From Methylibium sp035762065 (lineage in GTDB: Bacteria; Pseudomonadota; Gammaproteobacteria; Burkholderiales; Burkholderiaceae_C), in NCBI RefSeq assembly GCF_035762065.1, contig NZ_DASTPW010000050.1, positions 62,001 through 126,000 on the forward strand: DNA of 64,000 nucleotides, given 5' to 3'. Shown in pieces: positions 32,400 to 41,066 of the stretch (position 1 is the stretch's first letter; each line of letters opens with the position of its first letter). A program made the position numbers and the translations under genes. The notes beneath the pieces are model-generated. The model saw only the letters and a list, made by a program, of their open reading frames with translations. It searched no databases and was not told the DNA's origin.

Positions 32400-32767
32400 C
32401 AGCCGCGCTCCAGTCGCCCGCGCTTCGCGCTTGCCGGCTCGAAGGCCGCGAGCAGCGCATCGATCACCGCCTCGGCCTTCGCCGAGTTGTCGGCGTTGCG
32501 GTGGCAGACGTAGACGTCGAGCGTCACCGCGTCCAGCTCGGGCCAGGTGTGCACGGCCAGGTGCGACTCGGCGAGCAGCACGACGCCGGTCACGCCGCGC
32601 GGCTCGCCGTGCTCGGGCGCGAAGGCGTGGAAGCGTTCGCCGACCGGCGCGAGCCCCGCGGCCGTCACCGTCGCGAGGCACAGCGTGCGCAGGGCAGCCG
32701 GCTCGGTCAGCGCGGCCTGGTCCCGGCGGCAGCCGGCGAGATCGGCGGTGAGGTGCAAGCCCCGCAT
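32399..32767 (-). CDS. speD: S-adenosylmethionine decarboxylase proenzyme (bacterial short form)
   Basis: A 122-residue pyruvoyl enzyme of the short SpeH/SpeD type. LLAESHLAVHTWPELDA carries the self-cleavage site E67-S68; S68 becomes the pyruvoyl group. H73 and C88 (VYVC) sit at the same spacing from the serine as the processing histidine and catalytic cysteine of the Thermotoga enzyme. It makes decarboxylated AdoMet, the aminopropyl donor for spermidine-type synthesis. No soluble spermidine synthase is in the window; the membrane-type one at 19723-21321 is the likely user. The murU start overlaps this stop (TGATG), an unusual partner for speD. The gene is divergent from tkt with 76 bp between starts. 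Confidence 0.93.
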   Translation of the reverse strand: MRGLHLTADLAGCRRDQAALTEPAALRTLCLATVTAAGLAPVGERFHAFAPEHGEPRGVTGVVLLAESHLAVHTWPELDAVTLDVYVCHRNADNSAKAEAVIDALLAAFEPASAKRGRLERG

Positions 32768-32795
32768 GGAAGGTCGGGCGATGAGGACCGGCTTC

Positions 32796-32801
32796 TAAAA
32801 T
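32796..32801 (+). promoter_or_regulatory. Possible -10 element for tkt
   Basis: TAAAAT matches the sigma-70 -10 consensus at five of six bases, 42 bp before the tkt ATG, in an otherwise GC-rich gap. No strong -35 is visible. Confidence 0.4.
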
Positions 32802-32843
32802 CGTCGATTCTGCCGCTGCGGTGGCTCTCCAAAGGCGCAGCCC

Positions 32844-34925
32844 ATGGCCGTGATCCAACCTCCCACCCCCGTGCGCCGCGCCGTCCCCGCCGCCACCGCC
32901 AAGCTGATGGCCGACGCCATCCGCGTGCTGGCGATGGACGCGGTCCAGCAGGCCAACTCCGGCCACCCGGGCGCGCCGATGGGCATGGCCGACATCGCGG
33001 TTGCGCTGTGGTCGCGCCACCTGCGCCACAACCCGGTCGACCCGCATTGGGCCGACCGCGACCGCTTCGTGCTGAGCAACGGCCACGGCTCAATGCTGAT
33101 CTATGCGCTGCTGCACCTCACCGGCTACGCGCTGCCGATCGGCGAGTTGAAGAACTTCCGCCAGCTGCACAGCAAGACGCCGGGCCACCCCGAGGTCGGC
33201 ATCACGCCGGGCATCGAGACGACCACCGGCCCGCTCGGCCAGGGCATCGGCAATGCGGTCGGCATGGCGCTGGCCGAGAAGCTGCTCGCCGCCGAATTCA
33301 ACCGGCCGCAGCACGCGGTCGTCGATCACCACACCTACGTCTTCCTCGGCGACGGCTGCCTGATGGAAGGCATCAGCCACGAGGCCTGCGCGCTGGCGGG
33401 TGCGTGGAAGCTGAACAAGCTGATCGCGATCTACGACGACAACGGCATCAGCATCGACGGTCCGGTCGCGCCGTGGTTCGTCGACGACACCGCGCTGCGC
33501 TTCGCCGCCTACGGCTGGAACGTGATCGGCCCGATCGACGGCCACGACATCGATGCGGTCGATGCCGCGATCGCGCTCGCCAAGCAGAGCACCGACCGGC
33601 CCAGCTTCATCGTCTGCAAGACGGCGATCGGCAAGGGCTCGCCCAACCGTGCCGGCAGCGCCAAGGCCCACGGCGAGCCGCTCGGCGCCGAGGAGATCGT
33701 GCTCACGCGCACGGCGCTGGGCTGGCCGCATGCGCCGTTCGAGATCCCCTCCGCCGCGTACGAGGCCTGGGACGCGAAGCCCGCCGGCATCGACGCGCAA
33801 GGCGCCTGGGACCTGCGCTTCGACGCCTACCGCGAGGCGCATCCCGAACTGGCCGCCGAATTCGAACGGCGCATTGCCGGCAGCCTGCCGAAGGACTTCG
33901 CGCAGACGGCGGTCGAGGCGGCGGTGGCCGCGCATGCGAAGGCGGAGACGGTGGCCACGCGCAAGGCGAGCCAGATCGCGCTCGAAGCCTTCACCGCGGC
34001 CTTGCCGGAACTGCTCGGCGGCAGCGCCGACCTGACCGGCTCGAACCTCACCAACACCAAGAGCACGCCGCCGCTGCGCCTCGACGCGCAAGGCGCGCCC
34101 CGGGGCACGGACGACGGCAAGCCGGGCCGCCACATCAACTACGGCGTGCGCGAGTTCGGCATGGCCGCGGTGATGAACGGCCTCGCGCTGCACGGCGGCT
34201 TCATTCCCTACGGCGGCACCTTCCTGACCTTCAGCGACTACAGCCGCAACGCGATCCGCATGGCCGCGCTGATGAAGCAGCGCGTGATCCACGTCTTCAC
34301 CCACGACAGCATCGGCCTCGGCGAAGACGGGCCGACGCACCAGAGCGTCGAACACGCGGCCAGCCTGCGGCTCATACCCGGCCTGGACGTCTGGCGCCCG
34401 GCGGACACTGCCGAGACCGCGGTCGCCTGGACGCAGGCGCTGCTGAACGCGACGCGCCCGACGGCCTTGCTGCTGTCGCGCCAGAACCTACCCTACCTGC
34501 CCAAGAGCGGCCTCGACGAGATCGCCTGCGGCGCCTACGTGCTGGCCGAGCCGGCGGAGGTGGGCCTCGTGAACCGGAAGCTCGACGCGGTGATCGTCGC
34601 GACGGGCTCCGAGGTGCAGCTCGCGCTGCATGCACAGCAGAAGCTCGCGGCCGAGCACGGCCTCGCGGTGCGCGTGGTGTCGATGCCCAGCACGACGACC
34701 TTCGACCGCCAGGACACCGCCTACAAGCGCAGCGTGCTGCCCGACGGCGTGCCGCGCATCGCGGTCGAGATGGGCGTCAGCGACTTCTGGTGGAAGTACG
34801 GCTGCGCGGCGGTGGTGGGCATCGACAGCTTCGGCGAGTCGGCGCCGGCCGGCGTGCTGTTCAAGCATTTCGGCTTCACCGTGGAGAACGTCGCCGACAC
34901 GGTGCGCGCCGCGCTCGCGCGCTGA
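32844..34925 (+). CDS. tkt: Transketolase
   Basis: A 693-residue thiamine-diphosphate enzyme of normal length. The cofactor motif is FLGDGCLMEGISHEACALAG, ending in DDNGISIDG. HPGAPMGMADIA and SNGHGSMLIYALLHLTGY are substrate and cofactor histidine regions. REFGMAAVMNGLALHGG holds the glutamate that activates the thiazolium. It moves two-carbon units between sugar phosphates in the pentose phosphate and, in autotrophs, Calvin cycles. gap follows 71 bp downstream, a pairing seen in Calvin-cycle operons (cbbT-cbbG) but also in ordinary glycolytic arrangements; no other Calvin gene is visible, so the housekeeping role is preferred. Confidence 0.96.
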   Translation: MAVIQPPTPVRRAVPAATAKLMADAIRVLAMDAVQQANSGHPGAPMGMADIAVALWSRHLRHNPVDPHWADRDRFVLSNGHGSMLIYALLHLTGYALPIGELKNFRQLHSKTPGHPEVGITPGIETTTGPLGQGIGNAVGMALAEKLLAAEFNRPQHAVVDHHTYVFLGDGCLMEGISHEACALAGAWKLNKLIAIYDDNGISIDGPVAPWFVDDTALRFAAYGWNVIGPIDGHDIDAVDAAIALAKQSTDRPSFIVCKTAIGKGSPNRAGSAKAHGEPLGAEEIVLTRTALGWPHAPFEIPSAAYEAWDAKPAGIDAQGAWDLRFDAYREAHPELAAEFERRIAGSLPKDFAQTAVEAAVAAHAKAETVATRKASQIALEAFTAALPELLGGSADLTGSNLTNTKSTPPLRLDAQGAPRGTDDGKPGRHINYGVREFGMAAVMNGLALHGGFIPYGGTFLTFSDYSRNAIRMAALMKQRVIHVFTHDSIGLGEDGPTHQSVEHAASLRLIPGLDVWRPADTAETAVAWTQALLNATRPTALLLSRQNLPYLPKSGLDEIACGAYVLAEPAEVGLVNRKLDAVIVATGSEVQLALHAQQKLAAEHGLAVRVVSMPSTTTFDRQDTAYKRSVLPDGVPRIAVEMGVSDFWWKYGCAAVVGIDSFGESAPAGVLFKHFGFTVENVADTVRAALAR

Positions 34926-34996
34926 GGGCCGAACCGAACGCGCGCACGACACTCGATCGACATCACGAATCTTTGAGCTGAACGGAGAACGCTTCC

Positions 34997-35998
34997 ATGA
35001 CCATCAAGATCGGCATCAACGGCTTCGGCCGCATCGGACGCATGGTGTTTCGTGCCGCGGTGCAGAACTTCGCGGACGACCTCGAGGTCGTGGCGATCAA
35101 CGACCTCCTCGAGCCCGACTACCTCGCCTACATGCTCCAGTACGACTCGGTGCACGGGCGCTTCAAGGGCAGCGTGGCGGTCGACGGCCACACGTTGATC
35201 GTCGACGGCAAACGCATCCGCCTCACGGCGATCAAGGACCCGGCCGAACTGAAGTGGAGCGAGGCCGGCGCCGACGTGATCGTCGAATCGACCGGCATCT
35301 TCCTCACCAAGGAAGGCGGCGAAAAGCACCTCGCGGCCGGCGCGAAGAAGGTGATCCTCTCGGCGCCGTCGAAGGACGACACGCCGATGTTCGTCTACGG
35401 CGTCAACCACGCGAAGTACGCCGGCGAGACGGTGATCTCGAACGCCTCGTGCACCACCAACTGCCTCGCGCCGCTGGCCAAGGTGCTCAACGACAAGTGG
35501 GGCATCAAGCGCGGCCTGATGACCACGGTGCACGCGACCACCGCGACGCAGAAGACGGTCGACGGCCCGAGCAACAAGGACTGGCGCGGCGGCCGCGGCA
35601 TCCTGGAGAACATCATCCCGTCGAGCACCGGCGCGGCGAAGGCCGTGGGCGTGGTGATCCCCGAGCTGAACAAGAAGCTCACCGGCATGAGCTTCCGGGT
35701 GCCGACCTCCGATGTGTCGGTCGTCGACCTGACCTGCGAGCTGGTCAAGGAGGCGAGCTACAAGGACATCTGCGCCGAGATGAAGGCACAAAGCGAAGGC
35801 GCCTTGAAAGGCGTGCTCGGCTACACGGAGGACAAGGTCGTCGCCACCGACTTCCGCGGCGACGCCCGCACCTCGATCTTCGACGCCGACGCCGGCATCG
35901 CGCTCGACGGCACGTTCGTGAAGCTCGTCGCCTGGTACGACAACGAATGGGGCTACTCGAACAAGGTGCTCGAGATGGCGCGCGTCGTCGCGAAGTAG
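34997..35998 (+). CDS. gap: Glyceraldehyde-3-phosphate dehydrogenase, type I
   Basis: A 333-residue enzyme. The NAD-binding IKIGINGFGRIGRMVFRA is at the N-terminus, and the active-site NASCTTNCLAPL contains C152. The NAD specificity loop and the C-terminal WYDNEWGYSNKVLEM are intact. A GGAG site lies 10 bases before the ATG. It converts glyceraldehyde-3-phosphate to 1,3-bisphosphoglycerate in glycolysis and back in gluconeogenesis. It is probably transcribed with tkt. Confidence 0.97.
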   Translation: MTIKIGINGFGRIGRMVFRAAVQNFADDLEVVAINDLLEPDYLAYMLQYDSVHGRFKGSVAVDGHTLIVDGKRIRLTAIKDPAELKWSEAGADVIVESTGIFLTKEGGEKHLAAGAKKVILSAPSKDDTPMFVYGVNHAKYAGETVISNASCTTNCLAPLAKVLNDKWGIKRGLMTTVHATTATQKTVDGPSNKDWRGGRGILENIIPSSTGAAKAVGVVIPELNKKLTGMSFRVPTSDVSVVDLTCELVKEASYKDICAEMKAQSEGALKGVLGYTEDKVVATDFRGDARTSIFDADAGIALDGTFVKLVAWYDNEWGYSNKVLEMARVVAK

Positions 35999-36060
35999 GC
36001 GCACCGATTGCCTTTGCGCGGGGTCCCGTGGCCCGCGCCGCTTCTCTGGATCCCGCTGTC

Positions 36061-38031
36061 GTGCTTCGTCGTCCGCTTCGTTCCGTCCTCCTCGTCCTCG
36101 CCTGTGCTTCGGCCGCGTTCGGCGCCTCGGCCGCCGCGCCTGAAGCGCGGGTGATCGTCAAGTACCGCGCGCAAGCCGGCTCCTCTGCGGCCGCGAAGCC
36201 GGCCGCGGGATTCGAGCAGCGCGCCCGCGAGCTCCTCGGCCGACACGGCCTCGCGCTCGGACGCCAGCGCGCGCTCGGCGGCTCGCTGCAGCTCGTCACC
36301 TCGAAGTCGCTCGGCGCGGCCGAGCTCGCACGGCGGCTCGAAGCCGATGCCGAGGTCGAGTTCGCGGTCGTCGACCGGCCGATGCGCCGGCAGCGCGTGC
36401 CGAACGATCCGCGGTTCGCGAGCGGCGGCGCCGCCGGCCCCGCGGTCGGCCAGTGGTACCTGAAGGCGCCGGCCGGCGAGGTGCGTGCGTCGATCGACGC
36501 GGTCTCGGCCTGGGAGGTGACGACCGGCTCGTCGAACGTCGTGGTCGCGGTGCTCGACACCGGCGTGCGCTTCGACCACCCCGATCTGCAGCCCGCCCGC
36601 GCGGCCGGCCGGCTGCTGGCGGGCCGCGACTTCGTGCGCGTCGGCCTCGGCAACGACGGCGACGGCGCCGATGCGGACGCCAGCGACCCGGGCGACTGGG
36701 TCACGCAGGCCGACATCGATTCCGGCGTGTTCGGCGCGGCCGCGGCCAAGTGCGTGGTTGACGACAGCTCCTGGCACGGCACCGAGGTCGCCGGCATCGT
36801 CGGCGCGCTGTCCGACAACGGCGCCGGCATCGCCGGCACCGACTGGAACGCGCGGATCCTGCCGGTGCGCGTGCTCGGCAAATGCGGCGGGTTCAGCTCC
36901 GACATCATCGCCGGCATGCGCTGGGCCGCCGGCCTCGCGGTGCCGGAGGTGCCGGCGAACCCGACGCCGGCGCGCGTGCTCAACATGAGCCTCGGCGGCA
37001 GCGGTGCCTGCGACGCGGCCTACCAGTCGGCGGTCGATGCGGTCGTCGCGGCCGGTGCGGTGGTGGTGGCCTCGGCCGGCAACACCGCCGGTCATGCGGT
37101 GGGCTCGCCGGCCAACTGCCGCGGCGTGATCGCGGTGGGCGGGTTGCGCCACATCGGCACCAAGGTCGGCTTCTCCGACCTGGGCGCGGAGGTTGCGCTG
37201 AGCGCGCCTGGCGGCAATTGCGTCAACACGCAGGCAGGCAGCGACTGCCTCTATCCGATCGCGACCACCGCCAACAGCGGCACCACGACGCCCGCCGAGT
37301 CGATCTACACCGACGCCCGCCGCATCACCGTGGGCACCAGCTTCGCCGCGCCGATGGTCGCCGGCACCGCCGCGCTGATGCTCGCGGTGCACCCAAACGC
37401 GACACCGGCCGAACTGCGCACGCTGCTGACCGGCACCACGCGCGCCTTCCCGACCACCGGCGCCGCGGACGGCACGCCGCAATGCCTGGGGCCGCTGTCG
37501 AACGACGCCGGCGACCCGATCGACCAGCTCGAGTGCTATTGCACCAGCGGCACCTGCGGCGCCGGGATGCTCGACGCCCGAGCCGCGGTCGAAGCCGCGA
37601 AGGCGCGGGCGCTCGCGGCCGGCAACGGCGTGCAGGCGCTGATCGCGGTGAGCCCGGCCAGCCCGGTCGTCGGCCAGACGATCGCACTCGACGCGAGCGG
37701 CTCGCTGCTGGCGCCCGGGCGCAGCCTCGCCAGCGTCGAGTGGAGCGTGGTCGAAGGCGGCGGCGCCGGCCTGGCGGCGCCCGCGCAGACGCCGCAGACG
37801 ACGCTCGCGCCCACCGCGCCGGGCACCTTGAAGGTGCGCCTCGTCGTCACCGACAGCGCCGGCCAGCGCTCGACCGTGACGCAGGCGATCGACGTCGCCT
37901 CCGACGGCACCGCCGTGGCCGACGGCGGCGGCGGCGGGGCCGTGTCGGCAACCGAGCTGCTGGGCCTGGTCGCGCTGCTCGCCGCGGCGTTGCCGTCGAT
38001 ACGCCGCACCGGCGCCCGGCGCAAACCCTGA
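36061..38031 (+). CDS. Secreted S8 (subtilisin-type) serine protease with GlyGly-CTERM tail
   Basis: About 656 residues from GTG 36061; GTG 36028 is an in-frame alternative. A signal peptide (LRRPLRSVLLVLACASAAFG) leads to a propeptide-like region, then the subtilase triad: D166 in VAVLDTGVRFDHPDL, H239 in SSWHGTEVAGIVGA and S427 in GTSFAAPMVAGTAAL. A PKD/Ig-like domain follows (about 525-615, VSPASPVVGQTIALDASGSL). Residues 622-656 are five glycines, a hydrophobic helix (ELLGLVALLAAALPSI) and a basic end (RRTGARRKP). That is the three-part GlyGly-CTERM sorting signal recognised by rhombosortase, which is encoded at 2172-2780. It is probably exported, cleaved and released or lipid-linked at the cell surface. 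Its start is 62 bp after gap. Confidence 0.9.
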   Translation: MLRRPLRSVLLVLACASAAFGASAAAPEARVIVKYRAQAGSSAAAKPAAGFEQRARELLGRHGLALGRQRALGGSLQLVTSKSLGAAELARRLEADAEVEFAVVDRPMRRQRVPNDPRFASGGAAGPAVGQWYLKAPAGEVRASIDAVSAWEVTTGSSNVVVAVLDTGVRFDHPDLQPARAAGRLLAGRDFVRVGLGNDGDGADADASDPGDWVTQADIDSGVFGAAAAKCVVDDSSWHGTEVAGIVGALSDNGAGIAGTDWNARILPVRVLGKCGGFSSDIIAGMRWAAGLAVPEVPANPTPARVLNMSLGGSGACDAAYQSAVDAVVAAGAVVVASAGNTAGHAVGSPANCRGVIAVGGLRHIGTKVGFSDLGAEVALSAPGGNCVNTQAGSDCLYPIATTANSGTTTPAESIYTDARRITVGTSFAAPMVAGTAALMLAVHPNATPAELRTLLTGTTRAFPTTGAADGTPQCLGPLSNDAGDPIDQLECYCTSGTCGAGMLDARAAVEAAKARALAAGNGVQALIAVSPASPVVGQTIALDASGSLLAPGRSLASVEWSVVEGGGAGLAAPAQTPQTTLAPTAPGTLKVRLVVTDSAGQRSTVTQAIDVASDGTAVADGGGGGAVSATELLGLVALLAAALPSIRRTGARRKP

Positions 38032-38072
38032 GCCGGCGCGCCACGGCGCGAACCCGGCCGACACTCCCGGGC

Positions 38073-38606
38073 ATGAAGCTCGTCCTCAACGGCCAGCCCC
38101 TCGACCTCCCGCCGGAACGCGCCGATCCCGCGATGCCGCTGCTCTGGGCGCTGCGCGACGTGCTGAACCTCACCGGCACGAAGTTCGGCTGCGGCATCGG
38201 CGCCTGCGGCGCCTGCACGGTGCGCCTCGACGGCGAGGCCCGGCGCGCCTGCGTCACGCCGCTGTCGGCCGCCGAGGGCCGCCGGCTGCAGACCATCGAG
38301 GGCCTCGCGAACGCCGACGGCTCGCTGCATGCGGTGCAAGCCGCGTGGCTCGACCATCAGGTGCCGCAATGCGGCTACTGCCAGAGCGGGCTGTTGATGG
38401 CCGCGGCCGCGCTGCTCGAACGCAAGCCGCGGCCCAGCGATGCCGAGATCGACGCGGCGATCACCAACCTGTGCCGCTGCGGCACGACGCCGCGGCTGCG
38501 CGCCGCGATCCGCGCGGCGGGCGAGCGGCTCGCGCGGGGCCCGAGCGCGAAGCCCGAGGCGCAGCCGGCGGCCGTGCCGCGCGGCAGCGCGCCCGCCCGC
38601 CCCTGA
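38073..38606 (+). CDS. [2Fe-2S] subunit of an isoquinoline 1-oxidoreductase-like molybdenum hydroxylase
   Basis: A 177-residue small subunit. The plant-type [2Fe-2S] cluster is bound by C40, C45, C48 and C60 (FGCGIGACGACTV, then RRAC), and the second cluster by C100, C103, C134 and C136 (QCGYCQSG, NLCRCGTT). It passes electrons from the molybdenum site of the large subunit encoded 6 bp downstream. An FAD subunit is missing, which is typical of the isoquinoline/aldehyde oxidoreductase type that uses cytochromes as acceptors. The C-terminal ~25 residues are Ala/Pro-rich. Confidence 0.9.
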   Translation: MKLVLNGQPLDLPPERADPAMPLLWALRDVLNLTGTKFGCGIGACGACTVRLDGEARRACVTPLSAAEGRRLQTIEGLANADGSLHAVQAAWLDHQVPQCGYCQSGLLMAAAALLERKPRPSDAEIDAAITNLCRCGTTPRLRAAIRAAGERLARGPSAKPEAQPAAVPRGSAPARP

Positions 38607-38612
38607 GCGGCG

Positions 38613-40928
38613 ATGCGGCGCCGCACGCTGCTGCTCAGCGCCGGCGCGGCCGGCGGCGCGCTGCTGGTCGGCTGGGCCGCGCTGCCGGTGCGCTCGCGGC
38701 TCGGCGGCCGCGATCTGCTGCCGGTTGCGGCCGGCGCGGTCGCGCTCAACGGCTGGATCCGCGTCGAGCCCGACGGCGGCATCGGCCTCGCGATGCCGCG
38801 CATCGAGATGGGCCAGGGCGTGCACACCGCGCTCGCGATGCTGGTCGCCGACGAGCTCGACCTGCCGCTCGACCGCGTGCGGCTGCTGGCGGCCGGCCCC
38901 GACGCGATCTACGGCAACGTCGAGACCTTCGTCGCCACCTTGCCGGTCCACCCGCGCGACGCGGCGCCGGGCGCCGAGACGCTGCTCGCGCGCGCCGGCC
39001 GGCACGGCGTCGCGAAGCTGGCGCGCGAGCTCGGCGTCAACCTCACCGGCGGCTCGACCAGCGTCGCCGACGCCTGGGAGCCGCTGCGGCTGGCCGGCGC
39101 GACCGCGCGCGCGCAGCTCGTCGGCGCCGCCTCGCTGCGCTGGCGCCAGCCGAAGGACGAGATCGTCGTGCGCGCCGGCCGCGTCGAGCATGCGGCCTCG
39201 AACCAGAGCGCGCACTTCGGCGAGCTGGCCGGCGCTGCCGCCGCGACGCCGCCCGGCGCGGTCCGCCCCAAGCCGGCGGCCGCGCGCACGCTGGTCGGCC
39301 GCGCGCTGCCGCGCACCGACCTGCCCGACAAGGTCACCGGCCGCGCCGTCTACGGCCTCGACGTGCGGCCGGACGGCCTGGTGTTCGCGGCGGTGCGCAT
39401 GTGCCCGATGCTCGGCGGCGCGCCGCAGCGCATCGGCAACGAGGACGAGGTGCTTGCACGCCCCGGCGTCGAGCGCCTGGTGCGGCTGCCGGCACGCGCG
39501 GGCTCGACGGCCGGCGTCGCGGTGGTCGCGCGCACGAGCTGGCATGCGCGGCAGGCGGTCGAGGCGCTGGCGATCGACTGGGCGCCGCCGCCGGCCGGCA
39601 CGCTCGACAGCGCGGCGATCGAGGCCGCGCTCGGCGTGCGCGCCGAGCAGGCGCTCGCCCGCGACGAAGGTTTCGTGTTCCACCGCCGCGGCGATGCGCC
39701 GGCGGCCGAGCGCGCGGCGATCGACGGCGGCGCGCGCGTCGTCGAGGCCCGTTATCGCGCGCCGTATCTCGCGCATGCGGCGCTGGAGCCGATCAACGCG
39801 ACCGCCCGCGTGCAAGGCGGCCGCGTCACCGTCTGGGCGCCGACGCAGGTGCCGACGATCGCGCGCGCGCTCGCCGCGCGCGCGGCCGGCGTCGGCGAGG
39901 ACGCGGTGACGCTGCATCCGACGCTGGTCGGCGGCGGCTTCGGCCGCCGGCTCGAAGCCGAGGTGGTCGCGCAGGCGGTCGCGGTCGCGCAGGAAACCGG
40001 CGGGCGGCCGGTGCAGCTGCTGTGGTCGCGCGAGGAGGACTTCGGCCACGACTTCTACCGGCCGGCGGCCGCCGCGGTGCTGCGCGCGACGCTCGACGCC
40101 GAAGGCCGCGTGTCGACGCTGCGCGTCGCGAGCGCCGGCGACGCGGTGACGCCGCGCTGGATCGAGCGCGGGCTGCCGCTGCTGGCCGGCCCGATCGACC
40201 TGCCCGACAAGACCACCGCCGAGGGTCTGTTCGACCAGCCCTACGCGATCGAGCACCAGCGCATCGCGCATGCGGCGACGAGGAGCGGCGTGCCGGTCGG
40301 CTACTGGCGCTCGGTCGGCCATTCGCACAACGCCTTCTTCCTCGAAAGCTTCGTCGACGAGCTGGCGCACGCCGCCGGCCGCGACCCGCTCGACTTCCGC
40401 TACGCGCTGCTGCGCGAGGCGCCGCGCCACGCGGCGGTGCTCAAGCTGTGTGCCGACAAGGCCGGCTGGGGCCGCCCCTTGCCCGCGGACACCGCGCGCG
40501 GCATCGCGCTGCACGAGAGCTTCGGCTCGATCGTCGCGCAGGTGGTCGAGCTCGCGCGGCAGCGCGACGCCGCGGGCGCCGAGGCGCTGCGCGTGCGGCG
40601 CGTCGTCTGCGCCGTCGATTGCGGCACCGTGGTGCACCCGGGCATCGTCGCGCAGCAGATGGAAGGCGCGATCGTCTTCGCGCTCGCCGCGGCGCGGCAC
40701 GGCGGCGTCGCGATCGTCGCGAGCGTCGCGCAGGCGAGGAACTTCGCCGACCAGCCGCTCGTCACGCTGGCCGACACGCCGGCGATCGAGGTGCACCTGA
40801 TCGACAGCGACCGCCCGCCCGGCGGCGTCGGCGAACCCGGCGTGCCGCCGCTGGCGCCGGCGCTGGCGAACGCGCTGTTCGCGCTGACCGGCACGCGGCA
40901 GCGGGCCTTGCCCTTGCAAGCAGGCTGA
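38613..40928 (+). CDS. Molybdopterin-binding large subunit, isoquinoline 1-oxidoreductase-like
   Basis: A 771-residue xanthine-dehydrogenase-family subunit. It starts MRRRTLLLSAGAAGGALL, a Tat-type signal or anchor, so the holoenzyme is probably exported in folded form with the small subunit. Molybdopterin-domain landmarks include EMGQGVHTALAMLVADEL, VGGGFGRRLEAEVVAQAV, HSHNAFFLESFVDELA, VVCAVDCGTVVHPG and the final GGVGEPGVPPLAPALANA with the catalytic glutamate. The substrate (N-heterocycle or aldehyde) cannot be told. No cytochrome, XdhC-like maturation factor or molybdenum transporter is adjacent; a ModE-like regulator lies 10 kb away. Confidence 0.88.
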   Translation: MRRRTLLLSAGAAGGALLVGWAALPVRSRLGGRDLLPVAAGAVALNGWIRVEPDGGIGLAMPRIEMGQGVHTALAMLVADELDLPLDRVRLLAAGPDAIYGNVETFVATLPVHPRDAAPGAETLLARAGRHGVAKLARELGVNLTGGSTSVADAWEPLRLAGATARAQLVGAASLRWRQPKDEIVVRAGRVEHAASNQSAHFGELAGAAAATPPGAVRPKPAAARTLVGRALPRTDLPDKVTGRAVYGLDVRPDGLVFAAVRMCPMLGGAPQRIGNEDEVLARPGVERLVRLPARAGSTAGVAVVARTSWHARQAVEALAIDWAPPPAGTLDSAAIEAALGVRAEQALARDEGFVFHRRGDAPAAERAAIDGGARVVEARYRAPYLAHAALEPINATARVQGGRVTVWAPTQVPTIARALAARAAGVGEDAVTLHPTLVGGGFGRRLEAEVVAQAVAVAQETGGRPVQLLWSREEDFGHDFYRPAAAAVLRATLDAEGRVSTLRVASAGDAVTPRWIERGLPLLAGPIDLPDKTTAEGLFDQPYAIEHQRIAHAATRSGVPVGYWRSVGHSHNAFFLESFVDELAHAAGRDPLDFRYALLREAPRHAAVLKLCADKAGWGRPLPADTARGIALHESFGSIVAQVVELARQRDAAGAEALRVRRVVCAVDCGTVVHPGIVAQQMEGAIVFALAAARHGGVAIVASVAQARNFADQPLVTLADTPAIEVHLIDSDRPPGGVGEPGVPPLAPALANALFALTGTRQRALPLQAG

Positions 40929-40959
40929 AGGCCGCGCCGAGCTGGGTGAGACGAGCAGC

Positions 40960-41062
40960 TGCGACGGATCCGGCTTCGCCGGTCCGTTCGGCGCGCCCCA
41001 AGGGCCACAAGGTGGCCCTCTTCGAGTTCCACGGGCAGCGGCGAAGCCGCAACGGGGTGGTC
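40960..41062 (-). repeat. Dispersed palindromic repeat, copy D (long form)
   Basis: Between two convergent genes. On the minus strand it starts with CCACCCCGTTGCGG six bases after the hybrid-kinase stop, and ends with GCCGGATCCGTCGC. The inner AGGGCCACCTTGTGGCCCT stem is shared with copy A inside glnE, making A and D the closest pair. Confidence 0.75.
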
Positions 41063-41066
41063 GCCA

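Noticed and set aside
32844..35998. tkt-gap as part of a Calvin-cycle (cbb) operon
   Set aside because: No RuBisCO, phosphoribulokinase or cbbR gene is in the window; housekeeping roles are simpler.
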